A DNA stretch of 64,000 nt from Candidatus Zixiibacteriota bacterium (GCA_024280835.1 JAJRPJ010000012.1:310001-374000), one strand, 5' to 3'. Positions 52,876-62,336 are shown, counted from the stretch's first letter. Program-made: numbers and translations. Notes: generated by a model not told the origin, from the sequence alone.

Positions 52876-55002
52876 TTAGTGAACAATCGCCACAGTCTTT
52901 GTCAGCTTCATTGAGTTACCCCGAGGATCAGTATCGGTAACAATAATGACCACTTCCTTAATCAGAGTATCTATTGGAGCGACAAACTGGAACCCAGGAG
53001 CCTCTCCATAGTTGTTGGATGACTGTGTGCCCGTTAGGATGCTACCACCAGAAGCCGAAGCCACCATAGTATGCGAACCCAAAGGATTGCCAAAACGATC
53101 CTGAACTGTAGCCAAGAACGGAACAGTCTGGCCACCGCTTACTGAACCAACCATATCAATTGTAGAATTCTTATTATAGCTATTGCCTGTCAAGAGGGTA
53201 CAAAGTTTCGTTTGCGCCCCGCCCTCCAAAAAGAAGTTCACAACATCAATAGCGCCAATACCGTCATCAATAGCTGCGCTCATGACGTAATCCTGTTTTA
53301 AAGCCCCGTCACGTTGAACAGTTCCTCTAGAAAAAGAAGAGGCGCATTGATTCTGCGACTTATCAACAACCACAGTGAGGAACCTCTCGGTATGCTCAAC
53401 TTCCAATCCATTAATAACAGGATTGGTATTGATATCATCCAAGTTCAAAGTGAAATTCGCTTTGCCCTCGCCATCAACCAGCAAACTATTGGGCCAACCA
53501 GAGGCAACAATAGTATTTACAAAACTTGAGTTGAAGAATGCCGCTGAATCTTTAACAGTCCCACCAGAAGTCTCGGCGATAACCCAAACAATACCATCTT
53601 TACCGGTTGTATTATATCCAGATATCCAGATTGTTCCGGCCACACCTTTATGATCACGCGTCGACACTTGATGCGCCATAACCTGACCTTCATCAGTTGT
53701 AAAGTACACAGCTGTAGAATCAGTCACAGGATTGTGATATACATCACGTACAACTGCGACAGCGCCAACTTCGAAATTCACTGAATTCCAATAACGAATA
53801 TTACAAGTATCAACACCAACTGTAATTTCCGCTGGAGGACCAGCATCGATAATAATCTGTGTCGCATTCGAAAGAACGGTATCCGCAGACGCGCGAATTC
53901 GCACAGTACCAGAAATCGTTCCCGAAGAAACCGGAACAGTCACCAAACCCTGTGAGTTCGTAATAGCGCTATAAGGGCCCCAACCAAGATTAGCCAAGTT
54001 CTCACCACCACCAGGACCATCTGTGATAACAAAAGTAACCGAGATACCTTCTGGAACAGGATTACCGTTAAGATCAAAACACCAAGCATTCAACTTAGTA
54101 GTCTCAAAACCACCAGTTTGCTTAACAGCCAAATGAATCGAATCAGCTTCAAGATAAATCGAATTAACAGCCGCATCTGGTGTTAGTTGAATCGAAGCTT
54201 CCATATCACCAGTAAATGCACCATCATCAACACTAGCATGAATGTAGACTGTCGAAGCGGTCGTACCCGAAGTGTAAGTCACCACAGCGGCTCCAGCGCC
54301 ACCAGCAACAGTCGCAGTAGCAGAGATTGTACCGTTAGCATCCCAAGTGCCATTGCCATTGACATCAAACACCAAAGAGTCAATACCACCCGACCAATAA
54401 TCATTACCATCAACATCCACAAACTTCTCTCCAGCAGCCAAGCGAATTACTGTTCCATCTGGAGCGGGATTGCTAAGAGCATCACGAACTGTAACAGTCA
54501 CAGTCGCGTTAGTAGCGCCATTCGCCAAAAGCAAAGAACTACTAACATTGATATCCACATTGCCACTACCTGAAGTCTGTGAGCTCTGGATAGTCACAGG
54601 TGTCGTACTAGCCGAGCCACCAGCGACTGATGCAGTGATTGTCGCAGAGCCAGTAGTCGTTGCGGTAAACACACTCGCAACAATACCGCTAGCGTCCGAT
54701 GTGTCAACAGCAGGGCTAAATGAACCTGCCGTTGAAGGTGTCACGCTAAATGTCACAACCTGATTGGCAGAGACAATACCACTAAGCATAACTGTTCCTT
54801 CAACAACCGTAGTAGCGCCATTAGTCACAGTGCCTGGCGAAGCCGACAACGAACTAACTTGCAAGCCGCCAGCGCTTAGGTCTCCACTTGTACCAGTACA
54901 ACCGTTTAAAGCTGAAAACCCAGCTAACAGTCCAATAACCGTAAGAGCCCTCAAGGCATTCGGACTAAGAATTGTGGAAAGAAATGATTTTTTGAAAGAC
55001 AT
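52876..55002 (-). CDS. large Ig-like (Big_1/invasin-type) lipoprotein
   Basis: This is a 708-residue protein with a lipoprotein signal ending ALNGC (Cys35). The mature part is a string of Ig-like beta domains; several start with the Big_1 pattern (TNATVTVTVRDALSNPAPDG, then NAWCFDLNGNPVPEGISV, then ATVQDRFGNPLGSHTMV). Asp/Asn-rich loops (DVDGNDYWSG, FDVNGNGTWDANG) could bind calcium. It is probably anchored in the outer membrane as an adhesin or spacer. AGGAG lies seven bases before the ATG. It has its own terminator and sits directly after the pilus operon. Confidence 0.82.
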   Translation of the reverse strand: MSFKKSFLSTILSPNALRALTVIGLLAGFSALNGCTGTSGDLSAGGLQVSSLSASPGTVTNGATTVVEGTVMLSGIVSANQVVTFSVTPSTAGSFSPAVDTSDASGIVASVFTATTTGSATITASVAGGSASTTPVTIQSSQTSGSGNVDINVSSSLLLANGATNATVTVTVRDALSNPAPDGTVIRLAAGEKFVDVDGNDYWSGGIDSLVFDVNGNGTWDANGTISATATVAGGAGAAVVTYTSGTTASTVYIHASVDDGAFTGDMEASIQLTPDAAVNSIYLEADSIHLAVKQTGGFETTKLNAWCFDLNGNPVPEGISVTFVITDGPGGGENLANLGWGPYSAITNSQGLVTVPVSSGTISGTVRIRASADTVLSNATQIIIDAGPPAEITVGVDTCNIRYWNSVNFEVGAVAVVRDVYHNPVTDSTAVYFTTDEGQVMAHQVSTRDHKGVAGTIWISGYNTTGKDGIVWVIAETSGGTVKDSAAFFNSSFVNTIVASGWPNSLLVDGEGKANFTLNLDDINTNPVINGLEVEHTERFLTVVVDKSQNQCASSFSRGTVQRDGALKQDYVMSAAIDDGIGAIDVVNFFLEGGAQTKLCTLLTGNSYNKNSTIDMVGSVSGGQTVPFLATVQDRFGNPLGSHTMVASASGGSILTGTQSSNNYGEAPGFQFVAPIDTLIKEVVIIVTDTDPRGNSMKLTKTVAIVH

Positions 55003-55090
55003 GCATTGCTCCTGTCTGTGAAAGTATAACGATGTTTATTTGTTGTTGTTCTAACCTGATTACTTTCGTCGGTATCTACTGGGAGCTGAA

Positions 55091-55107
55091 GTGTTGACAA
55101 TCAACAC
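55091..55107. promoter_or_regulatory. 17-bp palindrome upstream of the Ig lipoprotein, possible operator
   Basis: GTGTTGA-CAA-TCAACAC is a perfect 7-3-7 inverted repeat about 90 bp upstream of the lipoprotein start. Its size and position fit a repressor/activator site, but no family can be named. Confidence 0.35.
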
Positions 55108-55258
55108 AAACCACACCGAATCGCGCCAACGACAAACTGAATATGTTCTGTATCAGTTATCGGCAATTAGCTGCGGACTTTTACATCTCTTTCCTTTAAC
55201 ATCTTGTTCTTTTGGGAAAGGACTACATACCTAGGCAGACTACAGCCCACCAAGCGCC

Positions 55259-55296
55259 AAAAAAAAACTCCTGCGAGACAATCTCGCAGGAGTTTC
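55259..55296 (-). terminator. intrinsic terminator of the pil operon
   Basis: On the minus strand CTCCTGCGAGA, a 3-nt loop and TCTCGCAGGAG (perfect 11-bp stem) are followed by nine Ts, directly after pilQ. Confidence 0.95.
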
Positions 55297-55340
55297 AAAA
55301 TGAAATAGCCCCTTAACTCAACGCAGACAGTCAGCGCTGA

Positions 55341-56645
55341 TTACTCGTTCGACGCCAAGTCATCACGAACAATCGTCGGTGTCACCAAGATAATAAGGTC
55401 ACGAGACTCTTTAGCGGTCTTGGTGTACTTGAAGAGATTGCCCAAGATTGGAATGTCCTTAATAATCGGAATACCAACCTCCAACTCATTGGAATCTTCA
55501 GTCGTCAAACCACCGATAACCGCAGTCTGCCCGTCATGCACGATAATATTCGTATGAGCGTTATTTGTGCTGATAATCACACCAGCAGCTGAAATCTCAG
55601 CAAAACTACGCTCAGGATTCAACTCCATCAAAACCTTATCATCTGCTGTAATATGAGGTGTCACACGCAATATCGTTCCGACTTGCTCAAAAATTGTCGT
55701 CACATTACCAGAGCGATCAAACTGCTTAATCGGCACTTTCTGGCCCATTTGTATACGCGCTTCTTTGTTCTCAATCGTCGTAATTTCAGGATGAGCGACA
55801 ATCTTGCCCTTACCATCACTAACAATTGTCGAAATCAAAGCGTCAACTGTCCAAGAAGAATTGATGGCGCCAAATTTATAGCTCCCAAACTCATCTGTCA
55901 CTCTATCAGTGACACCCTTTGTCTGAGCCGAATTATTAAGGGCAGTTGAATTACTGGAACCATTGGTTGTGAAAGCCAGTTCAGTACCAAGCTCTAGCAA
56001 GTACTTTGAATTAACCTCAAGCAACTGCGTGGAAATCTTAATCTGACGAGGAGACTGATCCAACTCAGCAATAAAGCGCTCCATTTCCGGAATATTATCA
56101 GGCACATCCTGCAAGATGATTGAATTCGTACGAGGATCAGAGACAACCCTACCACGAATAGTCAACAGTCCCTCAACAGCTTTAACCACATCCCCCGAAG
56201 TCGAGTTATTTATGTGAATAATTCTGGTCACAAGCGGACTCAATGTCTGCTTAGTAAGTTTGTGCTTTTCAATATCGGTGATTTCAGTACGGTAAGTCTC
56301 CGCGGGAAGGACACGAATATAACCGCCCTCCTCATACACAATCGCTAAATCATAAGTACGACCTATGATTTCCAAACCCTGCTTCCAAGTCACGTTCTTA
56401 ACCGAAACAGTCACTGAACCTGTGACTTTTGGAGCCACAACCACATTGACATTGCCATAATCAGCCAGGAAATAAATAACTGTACGAATGTCTGCGCCCT
56501 GAAACTCCAACTTCTCAATCGGTGTACCTGGTTTCTGCTCTGATGCCGATTGCGCAAATACAGTTGTAGCGCAGGTCAGGCAAACCAACAGAGCCATTAC
56601 CCATTTAACAGAGCGTAGCCCATGATTCTTCTTCATCTTCAACAT
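55341..56645 (-). CDS. pilQ: PilQ-like type IV pilus secretin
   Basis: PilQ forms the outer-membrane channel for pili. After a signal peptide (ending TTVFAQ) there is an STN-like domain (about 45-115: DIRTVIYFLADYGNVNVVV), a secretin N1 domain (about 135-210: TRIIHINNSTSGDVVKAVEGL) and the secretin domain (VDALISTIVSDGKGKIVAHP, then GQTAVIGGLTTED and VGIPIIKDIPILGNLF). The 434 residues are short because the AMIN domains usually at the PilQ N-terminus are on the preceding protein here. Confidence 0.92.
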   Translation of the reverse strand: MLKMKKNHGLRSVKWVMALLVCLTCATTVFAQSASEQKPGTPIEKLEFQGADIRTVIYFLADYGNVNVVVAPKVTGSVTVSVKNVTWKQGLEIIGRTYDLAIVYEEGGYIRVLPAETYRTEITDIEKHKLTKQTLSPLVTRIIHINNSTSGDVVKAVEGLLTIRGRVVSDPRTNSIILQDVPDNIPEMERFIAELDQSPRQIKISTQLLEVNSKYLLELGTELAFTTNGSSNSTALNNSAQTKGVTDRVTDEFGSYKFGAINSSWTVDALISTIVSDGKGKIVAHPEITTIENKEARIQMGQKVPIKQFDRSGNVTTIFEQVGTILRVTPHITADDKVLMELNPERSFAEISAAGVIISTNNAHTNIIVHDGQTAVIGGLTTEDSNELEVGIPIIKDIPILGNLFKYTKTAKESRDLIILVTPTIVRDDLASNE

Positions 56646-56669
56646 ACTATCTTCTACCTTTCTGCGTTG

Positions 56670-58703
56670 TTATCCTTCAAGGGAGAGCGCAACTGTGCGA
56701 CTCCAGCCGTATTCAAATATTTGGAAGTATGCTTTTTTCTTGGTTATCTTTAGCACTGTTCCGCTGCGAACCTTATCACCTTTGGAGAGAATGTATCCTC
56801 TACCATCTATATCCTCAAAAAGCCCGCGTGTCTTTCCTTTGACATCACGCAAAATACCGACCATTGTCAAAGCCTCAACATTCGGCAACTCTTTCATCAT
56901 GAAATCTTTGTCACCGCCAGCCTCCACCAACAGAGTCCCAAATGGATCACGTGAACCATGGGTCTTATATTTGATAGTCAAACGCTTAGGAAACTCCGCA
57001 ACCAAAGTGCTTTTGAGTTTGATCTTACGTTGATCAATCGAGCGACGGAACTGCGCCTTATAGCGACGATCCTTATCAGTATCTTTGTACGTCTGCTGAC
57101 CTGGAGTCGCAGCATTGGCTGTTGTCGCAAACAATGAACTAGAGTTGTCAACTGCTTTCTTCTTCTCAGAAGCCTTAGCTGCTTTCTTGTCACTCTTCTT
57201 GCTGGCCAAAGTTGCTTTTGAGTTAGCCGTCTTCGCTAAACTCTTCTTGGCAACACTCTTCTTAGCAATACTCTTCTTCGAAGCGCTCTTCTTGGAAGCA
57301 TTGCTCTTGGAGATTCCGCTCTTAGAGACCGTGTTTTTCGAAACTTTACTCGGCGCTACACTAGCCAATTTGGCAGAGCTATTTGAGGCGCTCTTCTTAA
57401 CTGTCTTTGTCGTCTTAACAACCTTCTTAGCAGCCTTAGGCTTTTCAACCTTAGACGAACTCTTTGACGCCAGCGTTGACTTAGCTTTCGCAGTAATCTT
57501 AGCTGGAGCCTTCTTTACCATTCTCTTAGCAACACTTTTCTTGGCAACACTCTTCTTATCAACACTTGGAGTAGGCTTTGTCGCCGCCAAGACAGGAGCT
57601 TTTTTCTCAACTTTGGCTGAATTCTTTGTCGCTTTTACTTGCGACTTAGCCGCCGCTGGTTTCGAACTCGCTAATACCTGGCTGCTAGACTTTTGCGAAG
57701 AACTCTTCTTCACAGCCACCTTCTGAGTTGCAACCTTCGCAACTGACTTCTTGCTAACTTCAGCCTTAGCGATAACAGGCAATTTGACTTGCGGCTTCTG
57801 CGCCAACGAGCTCTTGACAGCAGGTTTGCTATCTGGCTTAGCAGTTGCTTTCTTCGCAACTGGTTTCTTTTCAATAACCGCTATAGACTTAGCCACTGGT
57901 TTTGAACTAGGCTTGGCAACAGTCTTTTTCACTGTCTTTACTACTGGCTTTGTCACTACCTTTGCCGCTGGCTCTACCTTTGCCACAAGCGGAGAGCTAA
58001 CTTTCACAATAGATTTGATAGCTGTCTCAGATTTCTTACTCTCAACCTTAGCAGCCGCAGATTTAGCAGGCTTAGGTTTGGACACTGTAGTAGCAATAGC
58101 AACTGGAGCCTTCACACTCTTCTTCGCCGCCTTGGCCTTAGCGTTCTTTTCAGCTACCCAGGAAGCGCTACTCCATGAATTAAAACGCTTGGCTTTGCGA
58201 TCTGTCACGAACAGATCAATATATTCTGGATTCTGCTCGACACGATAAAACGCCTCTTTACCCAAATCCAAAACAATTCGAGTAATCGGCTGCGGTTTCA
58301 CAGCAAACTGACTCGTACGAATCCTCTGGATCACCGAACTCGGCAATGAACGAAACGAATTCGCGCCAAGATTGTGATGAGCATTCAAACAATCCAAAAT
58401 GATTCTATATGGCCGACCGTTCTTCGGCGGCTCAATCTGATGCGTAAACTCTGTCATAGAGCCTGTATGGACACGCAAACGAACTCCACCGTCAGCATAG
58501 ATCAACTCAAGATTGGAGACTTTCGAAATCGGCCCAGCGCTAGTAGTCTTGGCAGAAACCTGCGAGGACAAACTCTTGGTCGCACTCTTGGTCACATCTG
58601 TCGAATTGTCAGACGCCAACACTCCGCTTCCGAGGAGGCAAAGAGATAACGTGAGAACTCCAACCCACTTCAGACTATCTGTAATATAGCTTCTCTTAAC
58701 CAT
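56670..58703 (-). CDS. AMIN + Lys/Ala/Ser-rich linker + PilP-like fusion protein
   Basis: The order is: signal peptide (about 1-30), an AMIN domain (about 55-165; LELIYADGGVRLRVH, TRIVLDLGKEAFYRVEQ), a very basic low-complexity region (about 180-540, repeats such as SVAKKS and KPVAK), and a PilP-like C-terminal domain (about 575-677; GSRDPFGTLLVEAGG, LTMVGILRDVKGKTRGLFED, GRGYILSKGDKVRSGTVLKI). AMIN normally belongs to PilQ and targets peptidoglycan or the septal/periplasmic wall; PilP is an inner-membrane lipoprotein that links PilNO to PilQ. No lipobox is seen. I start at ATG 58703 (GGAG seven bases upstream), overlapping pilO by 8 bp. The linker resembles histone-H1-like tails but should be periplasmic. 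Confidence 0.8.
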   Translation of the reverse strand: MVKRSYITDSLKWVGVLTLSLCLLGSGVLASDNSTDVTKSATKSLSSQVSAKTTSAGPISKVSNLELIYADGGVRLRVHTGSMTEFTHQIEPPKNGRPYRIILDCLNAHHNLGANSFRSLPSSVIQRIRTSQFAVKPQPITRIVLDLGKEAFYRVEQNPEYIDLFVTDRKAKRFNSWSSASWVAEKNAKAKAAKKSVKAPVAIATTVSKPKPAKSAAAKVESKKSETAIKSIVKVSSPLVAKVEPAAKVVTKPVVKTVKKTVAKPSSKPVAKSIAVIEKKPVAKKATAKPDSKPAVKSSLAQKPQVKLPVIAKAEVSKKSVAKVATQKVAVKKSSSQKSSSQVLASSKPAAAKSQVKATKNSAKVEKKAPVLAATKPTPSVDKKSVAKKSVAKRMVKKAPAKITAKAKSTLASKSSSKVEKPKAAKKVVKTTKTVKKSASNSSAKLASVAPSKVSKNTVSKSGISKSNASKKSASKKSIAKKSVAKKSLAKTANSKATLASKKSDKKAAKASEKKKAVDNSSSLFATTANAATPGQQTYKDTDKDRRYKAQFRRSIDQRKIKLKSTLVAEFPKRLTIKYKTHGSRDPFGTLLVEAGGDKDFMMKELPNVEALTMVGILRDVKGKTRGLFEDIDGRGYILSKGDKVRSGTVLKITKKKAYFQIFEYGWSRTVALSLEG

Positions 58704-59328
58704 TGTCATTCTCCATTGCAAACGCTAACTCTTTCAAACGTCCTTCAGGTCGTATGTAATAAATTGATAATTTGAACTTCGCTACAATAGTCTCTTGCTT
58801 CTCTTTGCCATCAGTTAGCAGAACTCTTGCATTGTGCCCGCCAACTAACGGAGATTTGATATTCATATCCGAGACATTTGTAATGAACGGGAAATTGGCA
58901 ATATAACTTATGAACTGCCCGAAATTATGATATGAACCTGTCAGCTCAAGATTGAACGAAACCTTATCATAAAAAGACGCAGTTTCGACCTTTTGAGAAT
59001 CAACAATCGTTATCTTCGATCCCGAAAGTGATGAAGCAGTATGCAACTGCACCAAGAATGAAGGAATCTGCTTAACTTCTGGCAGAAGCGCCTCAATTTC
59101 GTGGTAACGATTCAAAAGATCGCCATACTCTCTTTTCAAATCCTCAAGCGAACGAGCCTTGATTTCCACATTCTTCAATTTGGTCACCAGACGCTCACGC
59201 TCAACTATCTTATTGGCTATAATCGCCGCTTTTGGCGCAAAGACACGGGCGTTCCAGAAGTATCCTATAACAACCAGTGACAGAGCGATTAACGCAATCT
59301 TCTGTATTTTGGGGTCTTTGAAATCCAT
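58696..59328 (-). CDS. pilO: PilO, type IV pilus alignment protein
   Basis: The 210 residues have one N-terminal membrane helix (IALIALSLVVIGYFWNARV), a coiled coil (about 40-85) and the PilO ferredoxin-like domain (LPEVKQIPSFLVQLHTASSL, LELTGSYHNFGQFISYIANF). PilO pairs with PilN in the inner-membrane platform. A 113-bp gap lies between it and pilN. Confidence 0.9.
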   Translation of the reverse strand: MDFKDPKIQKIALIALSLVVIGYFWNARVFAPKAAIIANKIVERERLVTKLKNVEIKARSLEDLKREYGDLLNRYHEIEALLPEVKQIPSFLVQLHTASSLSGSKITIVDSQKVETASFYDKVSFNLELTGSYHNFGQFISYIANFPFITNVSDMNIKSPLVGGHNARVLLTDGKEKQETIVAKFKLSIYYIRPEGRLKELAFAMENDNG

Positions 59329-59441
59329 TGAGTCTATCCTGTGCCTATCCTGCGAGTTGTTCTATCTTTTTGACTTTAGCCCAAACAACATTCTTCTGAC
59401 TAACTGTCATGCTATATCTATAGGGTGGCGTAAACTTGCCG

Positions 59442-60131
59442 TTATTTTCTTGCTAAGAGCTTCATCTCTTTTTCGGCGGCCAACAATGTCCGTAATTGGT
59501 CATCTGAGAGATAATGCAAACGTCCCTGAATCTTGAAACTGTAAGCGCGCTTGTTCTCCAAAGCCAATTCCTTGGCATAAACCAAATCGACTTCATCAAA
59601 GAAATTCGAGCGCATCATTTTAATCATAAATGCTGCCAGAGCATTCAGTGTAAATGAATACCCCTCAATCTCGATAGGACGAATCGGCAAACCATCGACA
59701 GTAGTAGCTGAATCAGCTCCCTCAGGCTTGTCCACTCTAGCTCTTGATTTGCCAGGCGCCACCTCAGCAAACGAGGCCAACCAAACAAAGTCAGGAATTC
59801 TACGATTCATGTCTTCAAGAATTCTGACCCAAGAGCTTCTATGTCTATCTAGTCTTTCAACTGCCTGCATACGCTCGGCAATCTTCTGCTTCATATCCAT
59901 CAGGCCATCAACTAGCTGAATATCCTGACTCAATTGCACAGTTCGACGCTGCGCTTCTGTGATGTCGGCATTCAATTTTGAGATGTCACCATCCTGCTGG
60001 AATGAAACTCCAACCATCACCATTACAGCCACCGCAGCGACTCCAAAAGCTATCATTTCAACTTTACCGACTTTGAAGCGACCGTCTTGTTTGCGGTACC
60101 TCTTCGGCAGAAGATTTACTTGAACCATCAT
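59442..60131 (-). CDS. pilN: PilN, type IV pilus alignment protein
   Basis: The N-terminal VQVNLLPKRYR is the PilN segment that docks into PilM (consensus INLLPWR). A membrane helix (about 25-45), a coiled coil and a small alpha/beta domain follow. The start overlaps the pilM stop by 4 bp (ATGA), showing coupling. The 229 residues are close to the norm. Confidence 0.92.
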   Translation of the reverse strand: MMVQVNLLPKRYRKQDGRFKVGKVEMIAFGVAAVAVMVMVGVSFQQDGDISKLNADITEAQRRTVQLSQDIQLVDGLMDMKQKIAERMQAVERLDRHRSSWVRILEDMNRRIPDFVWLASFAEVAPGKSRARVDKPEGADSATTVDGLPIRPIEIEGYSFTLNALAAFMIKMMRSNFFDEVDLVYAKELALENKRAYSFKIQGRLHYLSDDQLRTLLAAEKEMKLLARK

Positions 60132-61186
60132 TTCTTCTTCTTAGCCTTTCTCATAGCCAGGCCAATCGGAACCGCCAACAGCGGAGCTATTTTCTCTGGC
60201 TGAAGATATTCAAACATCTCTGGGTCATATTCAATGTTGCGAAGTGGGTTGAATATTTCTATCGGTGTGGCTAATTTCGCCTGCACATGCTCGGCAAGAT
60301 AAGGCACCAAAGCGCCACCACCCGAAAGAACAATCCAGTCCACTTTCTTAGTCTTAGTTTGTGATTTGAACCAGGAAAAAGCCTGCTCTATCCCTGAAAT
60401 CAACTCATCAGCGCTGGAGATAATTGTCGCCTTCAGCATGTCCTGATCAATTGATTCGCCCAATTCGCCTTTGATAGCTTTTGTGGCTAACTCTGAATTG
60501 AGTCGAAATTCTTTTTGGATAGAATTAAAAATCTCTCGCACTCCCGATGAAACATCGCGAGTGGAATGCAGCTGACCATCCAGCAAATAACAAATATTTG
60601 TAACATCCTGACCAATATTGATAATCGCAGTAATACGCTCTGGGTCTACATCGTAATTGTATTCGTAGGCATTAAGAGTAGCGAATGCATCTATATCAAC
60701 CAGAACAGGCTTGAGATCACACTCTTCAATTAAATCAAGATAAGCGTCTAGAAATTCATTTCTAGCGGCAACCATCAAAACATCCATCTTCGTCTCATCT
60801 TGAGCGCCTTCACCGATGTGATAATCAAGTGTAACATCTTCAATATCAAACGGAGCGCGTTGCTCAGTCTCAAAGATAATCGCCTGCTCAGCTTCGGCTC
60901 CAGATTTCTTGTCAATTGTGAATTTATCGGTAATAATACCATGACCAGAAATAGCGACGTTGACTTCCTTGATCTTCGGATCAACTTGATCTATGAGCGC
61001 CTGGATATTGAAAATGACCGCATCACGATCACGTATCTCATCAGAGACTATCGCTTCTGCAGGCAGCTCACGCACTCCCATACCGGAAACAAAGTATCCA
61101 GTTTTTGTGTGTTCCAGCTTGATCAGCTTGATGGAATTCGCACCGATGTCGAGCCCAACCACTGACTTGTTCTTGCCTCCAAACAT
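60128..61186 (-). CDS. pilM: PilM, actin-like type IV pilus protein
   Basis: This is a cytoplasmic FtsA/actin-fold ATP-binding protein that binds PilN. It begins KSVVGLDIGANSIKLIKLE (phosphate-1 motif) and contains AIINIGQDVTNICYLLDG (phosphate-2) and DWIVLSGGGALVPYLAEHV (adenosine motif). Its 352 residues are typical. It is the first gene of the pil operon; a weak TTGCGC-N17-TATTCG lies upstream, which I do not consider firm. Confidence 0.94.
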   Translation of the reverse strand: MFGGKNKSVVGLDIGANSIKLIKLEHTKTGYFVSGMGVRELPAEAIVSDEIRDRDAVIFNIQALIDQVDPKIKEVNVAISGHGIITDKFTIDKKSGAEAEQAIIFETEQRAPFDIEDVTLDYHIGEGAQDETKMDVLMVAARNEFLDAYLDLIEECDLKPVLVDIDAFATLNAYEYNYDVDPERITAIINIGQDVTNICYLLDGQLHSTRDVSSGVREIFNSIQKEFRLNSELATKAIKGELGESIDQDMLKATIISSADELISGIEQAFSWFKSQTKTKKVDWIVLSGGGALVPYLAEHVQAKLATPIEIFNPLRNIEYDPEMFEYLQPEKIAPLLAVPIGLAMRKAKKKK

Positions 61187-61424
61187 CCATTACCCGATTC
61201 TATTAGAGTCCATGTTCAGCATACTTATTTTATCGACAATCACTTGCTTATGCTTAACCGAATATCGCTTATCTCGGTCTTGCGCAAAGGTTATCCCCGC
61301 TTGGGGATGGAATGTACTCTGAGAGTATCGGCAAGAGATGTGTACGCTTGAGCGCCAGAAGCTGTTGAGTTTTCTACAGTCTCACTGACTCCTGAGCAAC
61401 AATTGCACACCAGCAAGACCTAGG

Positions 61425-61569
61425 GGCTTGTTGATAAAGTCCCAATTGGTTGTGTCGGGTCTTTATTGGGAAAACGTCAGGTCACACCCACTGGGTGTCA
61501 GTGACACAACGGCAAGAAATGCCATTGCAACACCATACCCAACTAATTTAGTCGGTTTATCAACAGGCC
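61425..61569. mobile_element. MITE-like element with 14-bp terminal inverted repeats
   Basis: A 145-bp non-coding stretch begins GGCTTGTTGATAAA and ends with the inverse of GGCCTGTTGATAAA (13 of 14 match). Inside are an ACACCCA/TGGGTGT hairpin and the GTTGTGTCGGGTCTT 15-mer shared with 49711-49725. No transposase is encoded, so it would be mobilised in trans. No clear target-site duplication was seen. Confidence 0.6.
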
Positions 61570-61606
61570 GCTAGATACTAGCTATTAACTAACGATGTTT
61601 TCTTAT

Positions 61607-61644
61607 TGAAACAATAAACGCGTCATCAATAAATGATAACGCGT
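61607..61644 (-). terminator. hairpin with T-rich tail after the pseudopilin gene
   Basis: On the minus strand ACGCGTTATCA and TGATGACGCGT pair (one mismatch) around a 5-nt loop and are followed by TTTATTGTTTC. It may terminate the pseudopilin transcript 126 bp after its stop. Confidence 0.5.
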
Positions 61645-61676
61645 CAAAGATAAACTATATGTCATTGCCTAGCGCC

Positions 61677-61704
61677 ATTGCGAGGAGCGAAGCGACGCGG
61701 CAAT
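61677..61704. repeat. REP-like palindromic repeat
   Basis: ATTGC...GCAAT arms enclose GAGGAGCGAAGCGACGCG. This resembles a short GC-rich palindrome (ATTGCGAGGAGCG-AGCGACG-GCAAT) dispersed in many unrelated bacterial genomes. Confidence 0.65.
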
Positions 61705-61769
61705 CTCAACGCCAAAAGAAGGGCCAACAAAATATGGCCAATAAGATATTATAGCCAAGCTTACAAGCT

Positions 61770-62336
61770 CTAATAAGATTGCAAATCATCAAGACGCACA
61801 CGCCCTGTAGAGCTAAGCACACTTATCGTCGCATAGCTCGTCGCCGAACCAGCTTCCGAACCGTACGAAATCGGCGTGACACTACCTGACTCCGATGCCG
61901 AGCCATTTGAACTAAACAATACCGCCCCTGTGAATGTTGAAGTCAGCCCCCCGAACTCACCAGGAATTGTGTCAACACTAATAGTAGAGTCTCCACTCTG
62001 TAATGCCGCAGGAGTAGTCACTACTTTATCCTTAAACAGGGTAAATGTCCCAGCGCTGGCATCAAAATCCACACAATAATTAGCTTTCTCCGAAATCGCC
62101 AAAGAACGAGCCTGACGCAAGACTGAAACCATATCTCGCGCCGTACCACGAAATTCCATCTTTTCAATTTCGTGAGAGAAACGAGGTCCAGCCATCGCGG
62201 CAATAATACCCATAATCACAACTGACGACATCAACTCTATCAAAGTCACTCCACGTTGATTTCTCAAACGCAAAAACCGCGAGAAAAAACTCCTTCTAGG
62301 AGCTATTGGGATATCTGAATCGGATTTCTTTTGCAT
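61770..62336 (-). CDS. type IV/type II pseudopilin, GspH/FimT-like
   Basis: A basic leader precedes the prepilin peptidase site QRG-VTLIELM, with Glu at position 5 of the mature protein, and then the hydrophobic helix SSVVIMGIIAAMA. The GspH/FimT-like part follows (ARDMVSVLRQARSLAISEKAN), and the C-terminal half is beta-rich and Ser/Thr-rich. It is a minor pilin or pseudopilin, probably working with the pil operon just downstream. AAGG lies 8 nt before ATG 62336. Confidence 0.87.
   Translation of the reverse strand: MQKKSDSDIPIAPRRSFFSRFLRLRNQRGVTLIELMSSVVIMGIIAAMAGPRFSHEIEKMEFRGTARDMVSVLRQARSLAISEKANYCVDFDASAGTFTLFKDKVVTTPAALQSGDSTISVDTIPGEFGGLTSTFTGAVLFSSNGSASESGSVTPISYGSEAGSATSYATISVLSSTGRVRLDDLQSY

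Noticed and set aside
57115-58248. Two long Leu/Phe/Ala-rich plus-strand frames
   Set aside because: They are the antisense of the Lys/Ala/Ser-rich linker of the AMIN-PilP fusion, which forces open hydrophobic frames.
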